A stretch of 39,450 bases of DNA from Branchiostoma floridae (GCF_000003815.2 NC_049979.1:22804937-22844386); one strand, 5' to 3'; numbered from the stretch's first letter, positions 18,745 to 29,356 are shown. Translations and numbers: made by a program. The notes: generated from the sequence alone by a model not told the origin.

Positions 18745-19010
18745 GAAGCGTGGCGCCATTAGCCACATGCTATTCTGAGATTCCTGTAAATGCAGTTACA
18801 AATTGTCTTGCTATGTCCTTGTTTACTATGAATCCAACTCCTCTGTGACACGTGTCTCCACCGTTGAAGTACAGCTGGTGCACGTGCTTGCTTCCATTGA
18901 GAATTGGACATCGCTCACCTTTCCCTCTTGCTTTACATATTTGATGTCAATGTTGAAAGTGTCCATTTGCCTGACGTATGCTCGTGTTTTATGCCGCCAG
19001 GACTGCTCAG
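18745..19010 (-). pseudogene. RTE-type LINE endonuclease fragment
   Basis: Frames on the minus strand give AYVRQMDTFNIDIKYVKQEG, then after a shift LYFNGGDTCHRGVGFIVNKD and IARQFVTAFTGISE. The series N-I-D-I-x-x-x-x-E, G....H-R-G-V-G-F-(I/L)-V-x-K, F-x-x-I-S-(D/E)-R is that of the N-terminal endonuclease half of RTE/BovB-like LINEs. The stop after I-S-E and the frame change make it defective. No RT portion follows downstream. Confidence 0.65.
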
Positions 19011-21667
19011 ACTCCGAGGGTGCAATATCTCCACCTACAGAGGGATCCCAATAAACCTTCTACAACATTTGATCCACTACTCTTTAAGTCATGTACAACA
19101 TCTGCATAAAATGGCATAAAAAGTGCAAAGAAGTGGTGGATTGTTCCTTCCTTGACAACGACTTGTTCTGTTCAAAATTTGGAAAGGTCCATAATATTTT
19201 TCATTATTATATATTACATCATTATATAGCAAAAAAATACACGTGCAGGGTAAAAAAAGCCATGTGGCTTGTTCTATCCCCCCGTTAAAGAATATTGATA
19301 TGAATATGATGGATATATAAGTATATATGAATATATCGGAAAAGAAGAACAAATCTCAAAAACCTTAACCTCAATTCATATATTAGAGGTTAGTTTCGGA
19401 CATTTGTCGGAAGCTATGTGACATTACTATTATTTTATTAATTTTTACACTTGTTTTTTTCTGTCCTTCAAATTCTCCAATATGGAAGAACTGCATGGTG
19501 TTGTTTTATGGAAGTATAGCTGGTATCCAACGTATGTCCATTCCAAGACATACTGACCCACACATCTTACCAACACAAGTCTTACCACGCCGTGCAGTTC
19601 AACATGGGTTCATTGCAGGGCACTCTTTCCCACGCGGGGTTTGAGAATAAATTGATGATACCATGTAACGTCTTCTTCATATCGACGCTCTCTTTATCAG
19701 CACATCTCTTTATCAACCTCTCTTTATCATCACGGGTTATGATGGGGGGGGGGGCACTCATTTGAGTACTGATTCCAGCATTACAAACCCGTCATGCCAG
19801 GCAAGACACTTCCTCCGATCCTCCTGAATTAATAAGATACTACACCATCACCACAATATTATCGTTTATACTATTTTAGATCATTTGGGGTCGCAATGTA
19901 TGATGACGCGATTCGTTGATCATAACTTCAAGTACATAATAATAATGTTTTATTGTACTACAAGGAACTGAGCATGAGGCATGTTCCCAAAACAACTCAA
20001 CTTATTTGTAACAAATGAAATGCAAAGTATGGAAATGTAAGAAGATTACAAAAACAAGTATGGCAATCTATTAACAAATGAAGTACACATCAGTATTACC
20101 AAGACAGATCTAGAAACAAACAATACAATACAATACACGATTAATATCTTTGAAAATAATAATTTTCTACGTTCTCTATAGTCACATAGTATATTGTTGT
20201 GTGTCCTCGAGCTTTGAGTGTGACCCCTGCCTGCTGCTCTCAGTCCTAACACATGGTCATGATCTTCAAGTTGCCTTTACCGTCCTCTGTAGTCATTCTC
20301 TGACTTCTCGATCTGTCTTTCTTTGTGTTCCTCTTTTCAAGAAGGGAATGTACACATCCCCGGTCAGGGCAAGTCAAAGCCGAAAATCAAGTCGCTTCGT
20401 CTGTGAGAAATATACTTGGACCGTCCTCCATCTTGATTGAGTACATCAAATTCATATCGTGATAATGTATCCAACATAGGGAACCTCTGGCAAGATGTGG
20501 GGTCTTGTAGCAAAGAACACATGGTTCATAGTCAGTCATCAACAATTGTCAGGAAATTCACCAACTTTCGCATACTAGTACCTCTAACAAATTTTTAATA
20601 ACGCCGCCCCGTTTTCGAATAATTTTTACTCTTTCCTCTGCTCTTGTACATCTGGAGGTAGTTAGTCTTGCAATCGATAATCCTCATTTTCTGATTTTTC
20701 CTTCGGGGACTGGACACACGTGCATAACATAGCTTGTAACCTCTATTCCCAGCTCCTGTACATAATTGACTCGTAGGTAGTTTCTGTCTTTCAATGTCAA
20801 ATTTTGTGCATAAGCCTGATATTAGATACATTTATCCTTCATTAGATAGGACAAGCAGTGTTAATATAGTTACATTATTATAACTTTTTGAAAAGCATTA
20901 TACATATGTACAATATCATACAAATACAATGTATTCAGAGGCCCCTTGTCCTGATTAAGAAAGGAATCAGACTGAAGCCATTATATCTACTTAAAGAAAC
21001 CAAGAATGCACAACAGCAGGATGTACGTCAGAAAGTCAGCTCTGGATCACAGGAGGATGGTGAGGAATAATAGGAAAACATCACACTTTGTGTCACAAAC
21101 TCACAGGATTCATATACGTCGCCAGTCCATTGTCTAAATGGGTGTGAAGGAACCATAATGTTGTTTGTTATACGGTTTGTCCACGAAACTTTGTAAATCA
21201 TTCATAGCATTCTTGAATAGGTACTGTCTTCTACTTAAGTTGAAGCTTGATGAATAAATCGAAGAAAGAAATCAAAGCAAAGCATATTTCAAAAATTTGT
21301 AACGCAACTTACCCTTGACGTAGCTGACATTATCATCATCATCAAAGGTCTTCCAACTCTGCGTTTTCCCTCCGGTATCTTCTGAATTAGTCGCCCGGTA
21401 GATTCATCACTGCGATGACATGGGCGAGCTGGCGTTACCTCAACACTGTTTGAATGAGTGGGGGAGGACCACAGAGTTATTTGTTTGTTGGATGTTTTCT
21501 CTCTGATACCGTTAAGTTTCCTACTTACGGTTGCACTCATTGCCAGGATTGAGATTTGTATAGTCAAATTGTCCCTGTGTTGGCTTTAAACAAGCTACAA
21601 ATAAAGATTACATTATACCTGAATATTTTCAATCACCTGAATATTGTCAACACCGCCTCCCTTATCA
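19011..21667. other. 2.6-kb stretch with no supported gene
   Basis: Mostly AT-rich with simple repeats (TATATA runs about 19310-19335, a G11 run near 19746). Exon-like scraps I could not confirm: a plus frame ending QQQDVRQKVSSGSQEDGEE near 20995-21070 beside a GTGAGG site, and a minus frame near 21305-21540 ending at GGTAAGTTG. Neither shows a domain. Confidence 0.35.
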
Positions 21668-21925
21668 TTACGCCCGCCCGTCCTTTCTTACGAAGTCATA
21701 ATCTGCATTATCTGGAGTATCGTTAGATACTATCATGATTCTCGATCTATCATCAAGATGGATCTCAGAGACCGGTAGAATGTGCAGGGTGTTAGTACAC
21801 AACAAATCCGCTTCTTCCTTAACTTTATTTCTTAGGCTGTTAATGTTAATGTGTCCAACGTGCAGTCCTTTGGTGGTAAGACCTAGATCAATTGCTCCAG
21901 GGTTGGAGTGGAAGTCTGTCCTCAT
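21668..21925 (-). pseudogene. CR1-like LINE endonuclease, N-terminal fragment
   Basis: Open 85-codon frame with GLHVGHININSLRNKVKEEA and later ILPVSEIHLDDR. These correspond to the first beta strands of the endonuclease (H-x-N-I-x-S-L-x-x-K) and the S-E-T-x-L block with its catalytic Glu, followed by Y-D-F-V-R-K-D. The fragment ends where a G-G-G-V-A-x-Y-V block should follow; that block is present instead 1.2 kb upstream on the same strand (22605-23090), so order is swapped or two insertions are involved. Confidence 0.65.
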
Positions 21926-22093
21926 ATCTGCAAGTCTTGATAGGTGCCGTCCATATGTCTACTGCTGGTGACACTCACTTTGAAATATCATTAATTAATC
22001 ATTGTGGGTCAGGTACTGGCTCCTCATAGAGGAAACAGTTTGCCTTCTCTGCTATCGGGAAGGAGCTGAATTCTGGTCAAACATGTCTATTAC

Positions 22094-22237
22094 CTCTGTT
22101 GGAATCTTCACCCTGTATCCCTGCTGCATCGCCGTCGTCATCCTTCTTAAACTGGAGATTTTAATACTTCGACCTGTCAGCTGATTGGTAGTAATGCTCC
22201 TTGCCCTTAAACGTTTTCCATAATGTTGCCATGTATT
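22094..22237 (-). CDS. Rap1-Myb second-half-type exon with acidic tail (copy b)
   Basis: A 144-nt segment lies between CAATTTGCAG and a GTAATA donor and is open throughout in phase 0. It begins NTWQHYGKRLRARSI, equivalent to the H-x-W-Q-S-x-K-x-R-Y core, though diverged. Its last ~50 bp match the 3' parts of copies at 29725-29780 and 29907-29960: in one frame R-M-T-T-A-M-Q-Q-G-Y-R-V-K-I-P-T-E, in another K-K-D-D-D-G-D-A-A-G-I-Q-G-E-D-S-N-R. The acidic frame is the one common to the copies. It is the only copy with acceptor, donor and an uninterrupted frame. Its Myb identity is weaker than for the other copies and rests partly on the shared tail. Confidence 0.45.
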
Positions 22238-22604
22238 CTGCAAATTGACAAATTTTTGAGGTGTAAATTGTTTCTTTATTTTAGTCTTGTCCCCCCCCCC
22301 CCACACACATACACACTGAAATTGTATCACAAACATTCGTATGCAAACATGTACAGATGGCGAGCATATCCATACAAAGGTAACAAAACTCGTAGAATAT
22401 TCTTGTAAAAACTTAAGGAAAAACATACAAGCGTTTTGCTTCTTGTTTCAAACTCCTTACTACGGCGAATCGTTAGATCAGGAGAGATATCATTTGGCGA
22501 TTTGATTTTTTCAACGATATCTTGACAGGGTGAACATTTGGTATTATTTCATGTATCTAACATACCTTTCTCTTACAAAACTGACCCGTAACGTTATTTG
22601 AATA

Positions 22605-23090
22605 AAAGATGACATGACCATATTGTGATTAGTGAGACCGAGAGGACTGGTGATTTCTGGTTTATCGTAGAAATCCTGGAGGTCCGTGATGATCAGGTCA
22701 AGAATTGCTTGTCCTCTTTATGGTCTGTCAACAACTTGGATCAGTCCATTTCCACCGCAAATATCCCTTGTGTCCAGTCTGTTGAAATCACCCATGAGGA
22801 TCAGACCTGCTTCTGGGTGCCTTGTTCTGATGCGATCAGTTTCAGAGACCAAATGTTTCACGAGTGTATCCTGATGTTGAGAGGCCGGAGAGTTATACAC
22901 CGTACAGATGATCACTTCAGATAATCCTCTGGGTAGTCGACTGGGCCTGGCATGGATACATAAACATCCAAGTTCAGGTGGCACAGGGGTGTCTTGCACT
23001 TCTTTGGCTGGGATAGTATCTTTAACATGAAGGGCAACGCCCCCCCCCCCCCTCGTCGGTCAGTACGGCATTTTGAAAACATGTTTTACC
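22605..23090 (-). pseudogene. CR1-like LINE endonuclease, middle and C-terminal part
   Basis: After a C13 run (frame break) the minus strand reads ALHVKDTIPAKEV, then PRGLSEVIICTVYNSPASQH, AGLILMGDFNRLDTRDICGG and, beyond a TAA, ILDLIITDLQDFYDKPEI with GLTNHNMV. These are the V-Y-N/H-P-P, G-D-F-N-x-L and D-L-I-(I/F)-T blocks of CR1-type endonucleases. The last block should be S-D-H; here it is T-N-H, so a catalytic Asp is lost. Together with the stop and the frame break this is an inactive copy. Confidence 0.8.
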
Positions 23091-24004
23091 CATCCACAGT
23101 AAGGAAGAATGGTCTGGAATTCCTCTAACCTGTTTACCAACGATCTTGGATTGCGTTACAGAATAGTTGATATTTTCGCGATCTTTTTCCCTTTTCTGTC
23201 TATACAAAGGTTCGCAGATTTATCTCTCTCACGGTGGGATGCCAGCAGCGCCGAGGAAGTAATGTTAAATGACGATTTCCCAACACAACTGAACAGGGAT
23301 CGGCCTGGATACGTTCTTTCTCCCGCCAGAACCCCTGGCATGGCTTTGAAGGACAGTTTGGAGTAAGACTTGAGTGCCCGGAGGGCCAACGCGAGGAATT
23401 CAGCGTGCTGTGAAGGGCCATGTCCGAATGCCCAGTAGTAACCCGACTTTTGACTGTAGTAAACAGATCAATGCATCGTTCTTTTCCTTGGAGTTCGCAA
23501 GTCAGCACTTGTCGAGTTCCTGTGTTGTACTGCTGTAAAGTGGCTTGTAAGTAGACTGTCGCAGGTAGTGGAAGCAAAAGCCGGCTCACCTTCGTGGTAC
23601 ATGGAAACCACGCTTGGAACACTGTCGGGTAGAATCCCTTTGTCTCGTCTGTGCCCTCCCCATAGGGTCGGCGTCGTTCCATGGAAGTTTGAAAACTCAT
23701 CCAGAAACCACCGAAACATCAAAATCTGCTGATTCCACTAAGAAACAGACGGACGTGTTAAAAAGTGCGGGCAGCTATGAAAGCGCCACCTGGCGAAATG
23801 TTAAGTGGACAAAACTCCTAGCTAACCCCTTACCGCGGCGTTAACAGAGGTTTTGGGTACGCCGAGTGATATCTTGCAATAATTCAAGAGCAATTCCAAA
23901 TCGGAAATTTCATATGATATTTTTGGTTACTCTAATGTTTATATCCTGGTCTTCATGTATGTTCAATTGATATATAATGTTTAACTTGTCGCTGTACTTT
24001 TAAA
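23091..24004. other. stretch with unassigned minus-strand frames
   Basis: Open frames of 166 and 84 codons overlap on the minus strand (23200-23722) without a recognisable domain. By position they would be the 5' part of the endonuclease-bearing LINE. The GCGCCACCTGGCG patch at about 23787-23799 is palindromic. Confidence 0.3.
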
Positions 24005-24975
24005 GCCGGACAAGAACAGTGTGAGTAGTGGAATGGTCTGATTTTTTGCCAACACGAGAGGCTCTAAGGATGTGAATTTCTGATCCCAGTAACGTATTAA
24101 TGACCCTGGTTGTTGATTCTCAGGTATTTTCATTTTGACATTCTGGTATCACATGGAAGATAAGTCTCTTCTTTCTACAGTTGTTCCAAGGACTTCACCA
24201 CAGTAAAGTAGAATCGGTTTAATGCAACTGTTGAATTGTTAAATAGTTAAAGAGCGAGCGGGATGGATGGGTTAAAATTTGTTGATAACAGTGATTTTAA
24301 TTTGAAAGAAGCCCGAAGTGCTCCGTGGTATGTGTATATAGGAGGTTGTAATGTCGATTGTGCGGCCCTGAACTGCCTGCTAGTGCGTGCATTTTCATTT
24401 ATTGATAATTTCCAGATAGAACAAAATTGATCAAGTGTTCTTATACTTTCTTTTAATCCTGACTCGCACAAGGTCATCCACCCAAAATAAACTGTTGATA
24501 GGTGTGCCTTGTAGAATGAGAGGTTCGGATGATCGTGAATTCAGTATGTTTGGGAGATCGTTCACATATAAGTTAAATAGGAGGGGGCTAAGGTTGCACC
24601 CTTGTCGCACCCCACAGGTTTATTGGAAAGTATGGCGATAGTCCATTCGGTGTTTTTACTCAGTAACGTACATTATATTGATCTTATGATTTTGAAGAAG
24701 TTTCCCCCAATGCATGTTGACAAAAGCTTGTAAGATAGACCAGTCCGCCAGACAGAGTCAAATTCTTTACGGAAATCAACGAAGCAAGCATATAATTTAA
24801 CTGCAGGCTTGGAGATTTCTTGATCAAGTAGTNCTTCCATCACGCGGCTACTATGGACCTGTTTAGGCGGCCTCAGAAAGATGATGATTGGAAGAGTCAA
24901 CAAAACGTTTTTAATATGACAGCTTCGTGTAGTCTCCCTGTATAATGCAGGGTTAAAAGGCACCTTTACCAATTC
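24005..24975 (-). pseudogene. LINE reverse transcriptase fragment (motifs A to thumb)
   Basis: Reading down the minus strand: KLYACFVDFRKEFDSVWRTG (motif A with catalytic Asp) and SYKLLSTCIGGNFFKII, a gap with stops, GVRQGCNLSPLLFNLYVNDL (motif B), INSLFWVDDLV (motif C), SGLKESIRTLDQFCSIWKLS (motif D region), and near the end I-K-P-I-L-L-Y-C-G-E-V-L-G (thumb). Motif C is W-V-D-D instead of Y/F-A-D-D: both Asp are kept but the preceding residues are unusual. Frame changes and stops make it dead. Base 24833 is N. The start is lost in the R-P-P-K-Q-V-H-S-S-R-V-M-E region, just before motif A. Confidence 0.8.
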
Positions 24976-25513
24976 ATTATAACAGTGTCTGCGTTTTATC
25001 TAAAATGTCTAGGAATTTCAAACCATGGATGGATCTAACCAAATTTGATACTGCATGTAACCCTAGTCCTTCGGCGCGCTACAATTGTGTTGTTGCAAAA
25101 GCATTTTCGGACAAAAAATGTCCTGAACAGCTAGTCCTGCATTGCATTGCATGAAATTTACATTTACAATTCTGTGATGGAAATGCCAGAAAAATTACTA
25201 GCAAAATAATGGTCACTGGGGCACAGGATTATGATAAATACAGATTTTAATCCTCCAACCTGCAGGTGTGTTTGTTTACCCATCCAGCCGAGTCCATAAT
25301 CCTGCATACCATTAAAGGCAATCCTGTGGTAGAAATGCCAGGTTACCAACAAAATACAGACATGCAGACTTACGATAGTAACTGGACAACCCACAAAAAG
25401 TCGCCTGTATATGATTATATATTTCTTTCTTGCATACAGGATGTTCATACATGAAGTCAATTTTAGAACAATTCGAATTAGACAGGGCTTACAGAATCAG
25501 CTTAATTTAGTCT
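24976..25513. other. spacer with a weak ~155-bp repeat
   Basis: CTGTGATGGAAATGCCAG near 25173 and CTGTGGTAGAAATGCCAG near 25325 begin two loosely similar blocks that each end with a GTAACTGG/GGTCACTGG-like run. No gene seen. Confidence 0.3.
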
Positions 25514-26080
25514 CTATATAGGGGGAACCTTAGAGCAAATGTTCGTAGGCTGGTCATTGGTATAAATATTGACAAGCATTGGAGCTAATATCGAGCCCTG
25601 TGGCAAATGACTCATCTGTGCTCTCCATCGACTGCGCTTACCGTCCATCTCAACAAAGAAGAGTCGATAGGTCAGGAGTGACTCTATGATGCGAACGATC
25701 TGTGTGCTCTTGATCATACGGGCCACTTAAGTCAGAAGAGCACGGTGGTTCACGGTGTCGTAGGCAGCTGTGAGGTCGACAAATGCAACACCAGTTATCG
25801 TTCCGGTCTCAAAGCCATCTTCAAAGAACTGTGTGAGGTTTAGTACCTCTCCGCAGCACGACCGCCCTTCTCTGAATCCACACTGATAAACTGAACAGCT
25901 TTAGTATCCAGTCTAGGGCCTTGTCACTAAAGTGTCTGATCGTGTCTGATCATCTCGGCACTGATCCCATCAAGTACAGACGCTTTGCTTCAGACAGGCG
26001 AGCAACTCCTCACGGGAAATGGGGAAGAAGATTTCGTCGCTTCCTTCAAGGGCGCGTCTCATTTATCCTTTTATCCATTT
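25514..26080 (-). pseudogene. CR1-like LINE reverse transcriptase fragment (fingers to motif B)
   Basis: The minus strand gives IFFPISREELLACLKQS (pre-fingers), QCGFREGRSCCGEVLNLTQF, FETGTITGVAFVDLTAAYDT (motif A, catalytic Asp kept) with VNHRALL, then SLLTYRLFFVEMDGKRSRWR and LPQGSILAPMLVNIYTNDQP (motif B). The block order, L-P-Q-G-S and the N-I-Y-T-N-D-Q-P ending are characteristic of CR1/Jockey-group elements. One stop follows R-A-L-L, and a stop lies in the pre-fingers. The copy is truncated before motif C. Confidence 0.8.
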
Positions 26081-26159
26081 AACGTAGCCCCGTTCCTTGT
26101 TGTGAGGTTTTCCGTTGTCTAGCAGTTGTTTTGCTACTCGATTTTTAGACATCATGGTT

Positions 26160-26335
26160 CACATGAAACAAAACAACGCGCCATTAACATCGTATTCATT
26201 ACATACTAGATGCCAACGAACCAGCGCGATGTCTCGTAGGAATTTCTTTTGGTCAAACCTCCTGTAGGAGCGTTCCAGTGTGGTTGTCCTTTAGATATTT
26301 CTTTTTGTGATCTGTATAACTGAAACCGGCTTCGT
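26160..26335 (-). pseudogene. LINE endonuclease-linker piece in array unit 0
   Basis: Frame reads LERSYRRFDQKKFLRDIALV and R-W-H-L-V-C-N-E-Y-D-V-N-G-A, equivalent to the R-S-Y-(K/R)-x-F-D-x-x-x-F-x-x-D-L-x-x-x-P-W block after the endonuclease in CR1-type ORF2. T-D-H is read one frame over, slightly upstream. Confidence 0.6.
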
Positions 26336-26587
26336 GTTTATAACTTGTCGGACCTGTTAGATAATATGGCCAAGAATATGAGGACTCTATGCATATTTTT
26401 TGTGCGATCGCCATTGATCAGAATTATTCTTTAGCTGTAAGCCGAGTGCTGAAGATTCTGAAGAGCCTATTGCTATTACTAGCACTTGACGATAATTGTA
26501 AGTAGCCATATTGAACATGGTGCGATTTTATGTAGACATATTAGCACTTGGAGGTCATCTTGTATTAAGGTTGAGATACGCGGCAAA

Positions 26588-26722
26588 TCATTGTAGTTTT
26601 CCACCCGGTAAAATTCGAAGCATCAGCCTATTAGTATGTTCCAGTGGGAACAGGCGTTCATTCCCCTTCACCTTATTGAGGTAATGCCACTTCATGGATG
26701 TCCAAGGGTGTTTGGTCACCAC
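26588..26722 (-). CDS. Rap1-Myb second-half exon, array unit 1
   Basis: After GCATTAG the frame runs 44 codons to TGA: VVTKHPWTSMKWHYLNKVKG then NERLFPLEHTN. The T-x-H-P-W-x-S-M-K-x-x-Y-L-x-K-x-K-G-x-E core corresponds to T-Q-H-S-W-Q-S-L-K-D-R-Y-L-K-H-L-R-G-Q-E of human TERF2IP. Phase 0 at the acceptor matches the phase-0 donor of the first-half exon at 29243-29356. No donor is evident before the stop. Confidence 0.6.
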   Translation of the reverse strand: MVTKHPWTSMKWHYLNKVKGNERLFPLEHTNRLMLRILPGGKLQ

Positions 26723-27103
26723 CTAATGCTACTACGGTAGCGTAAAGGCAGAAGTTGTTGGCATGATATATATGCTTCCCTCTTGGCTTCATCTCTCAGG
26801 TTGCCATCATCATTCTGACTTAGCTATGTACATCGATTTTGTTTTCATTCAGATGTGATTTGTTGTTCGCAACTTTTGCTTCATGTACCTCCAGATACAC
26901 TAAAACTTTAATTGGACAACGTGCTGAAAACAGCAATGAAGAGACATTTTCCTCTCAGACAACTTTATCTAAAAAAGTGTGTTCCATAAGATAACAATAA
27001 ATGTTAAGACGATAAAAAAAATGCAAATAGTATATGTATTTAAAAATAAGTAATAAAATACAAATTAAAAAACAAACAAACTTATAATCAAACAAGTAAA
27101 CAA

Positions 27104-27229
27104 CTATAACAAGCAGACGATTACATTAGAATTGTATACGAAATGTTCCAGTGGGAACAGGTCTTTATTCCCCTTCACCTTATTGAGGTAATGCCATTTC
27201 ATCGACTTCCAAGAGTGTTTGGTCACCAC
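27104..27229 (-). CDS. Rap1-Myb second-half exon, array unit 2
   Basis: As in unit 1 (acceptor GCATTAG, phase 0): VVTKHSWKSMKWHYLNKVKG, N-K-D-L-F-P-L-E-H, then runs into the foreign AT-rich insert and stops after 41 codons. The variant H-S-W is the same triplet as in human TERF2IP. Confidence 0.6.
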   Translation of the reverse strand: MVTKHSWKSMKWHYLNKVKGNKDLFPLEHFVYNSNVIVCLL

Positions 27230-27377
27230 CTAATGCTACTATGGTAGCGTAAAGGCCGAAGTTGTCGGCAGGATGTATGTTCTTCCCTCTTGCAATTGGC
27301 TTCATCTTTCTGGTTCAACGTCTACCCATCGGGCTGGCGAAGACCTCACAGAAATTTCCGAACCGCAGCATGCTGGT

Positions 27378-27566
27378 TCACCTGAAACAAAACAATGCGC
27401 TATTAACATCGTATTCATTACAAACTAGATGCCAAGGAACCAGTGCAATGTCTCGTATGACTTTCTTTTGGTCAAACCTCCTGTAGGAGCGTTTCAGTGT
27501 GGTTAGGGGTTGTCCTTTAGGTTCTTTCCTGTTTGTGTGAATCAAATTGTGGTCTGTATAAACCAA
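27378..27566 (-). pseudogene. LINE endonuclease C-terminus and linker in array unit 2
   Basis: Open 62-codon frame: VYTDHNLIHTNRKEPKGQPL, KRSYRRFDQKKVIRDIALVP, W-H-L-V-C-N-E-Y-D-V-N. T-D-H is the S-D-H endonuclease block with Asp and His kept. The linker block follows at normal spacing, and the frame then ends at a stop shared with the other units. Confidence 0.7.
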
Positions 27567-27842
27567 TGAAACTGGCTTCGTGTTTATAATCTGTTAGAGA
27601 ATATGGCCAACAATATTAAGTCTATAATTTTTTTTGTGCGATCGCCATTAGTCAGAATTACTCTTGTCGCTTGTATAACCAGTTGTTGTCGGCCGAGTGC
27701 GGAAGATTCCAACTGGAGCCTATCGCTAATACTAGCGCTTCATGATCATTACAAGTAGCCATATGGAACATTTGTGCGATTTTATGTAGACATACTAGCA
27801 CTTGGAGGTCATCTTTCACTAAGGTTAAGATACAGAGGCAAA

Positions 27843-27977
27843 TCATTGTAGTGTTCCACCCGGTAAAATTCGAAGCATCAGCCTATTAGTATGTTCCAGT
27901 GGGAACAGGTGTTCATTCCCCTTCACCTTATTGAGGTAGTGCCATTTCATCGACTTCCAAGGGTGTTTAGTCACCAC
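27843..27977 (-). CDS. Rap1-Myb second-half exon, array unit 3
   Basis: Same acceptor and phase as units 1 and 2: VVTKHPWKSMKWHYLNKVKG, N-E-H-L-F-P-L-E-H, ending G-G-T-L-Q and TGA, 44 codons. It is the nearest second-half exon downstream of the first-half exon at 29243-29356 on the transcribed strand, so it is the best splice partner. Confidence 0.6.
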   Translation of the reverse strand: MVTKHPWKSMKWHYLNKVKGNEHLFPLEHTNRLMLRILPGGTLQ

Positions 27978-28125
27978 CTAATGCTACTACGGTAGCATAA
28001 AGGCCGAAGTTGTCGGCAGGATGTATGTTCTTCCCTCTTGCAATTGGCTTCATCTTTCTGGTTCAACGTCTACCCATCGGGCTGGCGAAGACCTCACAGA
28101 AATTTCCGAACCGCAGCATGCTGGT

Positions 28126-28314
28126 TCACATGAAACAAAACAATGCGCCATTAACATCGTATTCATTACAAACTGGATGCCAAGGAACCAGTGCGATGTC
28201 TCGTATGACTTTCTTTTGGTCAAACCTCCTGTAGGAGCGTTTCAGTGTGGTTAGGGGTTGTCCTTTAGGTTCTTTCCTGTTTGTGTGAATCAAATTGTGG
28301 TCTCTATAACCCAA
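28126..28314 (-). pseudogene. LINE endonuclease C-terminus and linker in array unit 3
   Basis: Open 62-codon frame nearly identical to the unit 2 copy, starting MGYRDHNLIHTNRKEPKGQP; the S-D-H block is R-D-H here. The rest of the unit (28414-28647 frame) is not recognisable as endonuclease. Confidence 0.7.
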
Positions 28315-28630
28315 TGAAGCCGGCTTCGTGTTTATAATCTGTTATACCTGTTAGAGAATATTGCCAACAATATGAGGTCTGTAAATGTTGTTTTTTTGTG
28401 TGTGTGATCGCCATTAGTCAGAATTACTCTTGTCGCTGTTGTAGGCTGAGTGCGGAAGATTCCAACTGAAGCCTATCGCTAATACTAGCACTTCATGATC
28501 ATTACAAGTAGCCATATGGAACATTTGTGCGATTTTATGTAAACATATTAGCACTTGGAGGTCATCTTGTACTAAGGTTAAGATACAGAGGCAAATCATT
28601 GTAGTGTTCCATGAGTAAAATTCGAAGCAT

Positions 28631-29242
28631 GTGTGGATGTCATCCAAAATTGGTGCAAAGACGAGTTTATTTCAAGGTTAAACTTCTGATCAGTGAATAT
28701 ATAATTGTAGCTTCATATGTGGAAGTGTTTGAATTTGTTTTGTTGTAAATTTTGCATGTATGACCCAGACGTCGGGCAAGCACCGGCAGGTCGGTTGATC
28801 GACTGATAATGATGATGCTGAGTTACAAAACAGATGAAGGAACCCCAAAGAGAATTCATAGTGTGGTGAACCTTCTTATTCTCGTAGTACTTCTGACAAT
28901 AGATCAAAGATTATGATTTTCTTTTAATATTTGAACAACACTATATTCATTACATTGCTGCTACCCGACTTGTGTCCTCCTATTCTGCCACATATATTAA
29001 AATATTTATGTCTTCGCTTCTATGATAAGGCTCTCGTCCGATTCCACTTATTTTGTTTTTGCCCCCATTCTTCGCCGAAGTCACAATATAGCTTAAGAGT
29101 TTACTGTGTACTAAAAAGCTAATTCCTCATAGCCATGCTTTCCAGAGTCTGTCAGTGATGACATTGTGCCTCCCTATTCTGGAGTCACCATCAGATTCTG
29201 TAAATAGATGGATATGTAGACCGTATGTGTACAATTGTATAC
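28631..29242. other. spacer, nothing recognised
   Basis: AT-rich. On the gene model proposed here it would be intron between the first-half Myb exon and array unit 3. Confidence 0.35.
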
Positions 29243-29356
29243 CTCAGCAATCGCCATCTCTTTCCAGATTTTGTCACCAGTCGGCTGCCTGCCGTGTTCT
29301 CCATTTTTTTTATATACATTAGGATAGCAACTTCTTCAGCTGTGTATTTCTGCCGT
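29243..29356 (-). CDS. Rap1-Myb first-half exon (frame broken in an A8 run)
   Basis: Bounded by a strong acceptor (TTGTTTTGTTTTCAG) and a GTATAC donor. It reads RRQKYTAEEVAILMYIKK and, after a one-base shift, RQPTGDKIWKEMAIAE. This matches the first Myb helix and turn of TERF2IP (F/Y-T-x-x-(E/D)-D-V-A-I-L-x-Y-(V/I)-K, then G-N-x-L-W-K-x-M-E). The shift falls in an A8 homopolymer. One more A would keep the frame open throughout and end the exon in phase 0, exactly the phase of the second-half exons. So the break is either a recent mutation or a sequence error. Together with a second-half exon it would complete one Myb domain. Confidence 0.7.

Larger units (their letters stand above)
26152..28630. 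repeat. tandem array of ~748-bp units
   Basis: Complete units start with TGTTCCAGTGGGAACAGG at 27144 and 27892 (period 748). A third copy of this start is at 26637 and a partial unit runs from 26152 to 26636. In the 26637 unit, sequence from about 26820 to 27140 is replaced by unrelated AT-rich DNA. Units end with CCCGGTAAAATTCGAAGCAT followed by CAGCCTATTAGTA; the last ends at 28630. Units differ at several percent of sites, so they are older than the 4.6-kb duplication. Each complete unit carries a LINE endonuclease piece and a Rap1-Myb second-half exon, both on the minus strand. Confidence 0.92.

Noticed and set aside
20160-20440. Minus-strand M-E-D-G-P-S-I-F-L-T-D-E-A as a RAP1 N-terminal BRCT start
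   Set aside because: Only about 14 residues resemble the expected start and the frame stops at once, so it is too weak to support a gene model.
22286-22312. C-run followed by CACACATACACAC as a regulatory element
   Set aside because: Simple sequence repeat; no further evidence.
23200-23700. 166-codon minus-strand ORF
   Set aside because: No recognisable domain and several overlapping open frames. The nearest LINE parts are in other frames, so I did not call it a gene.
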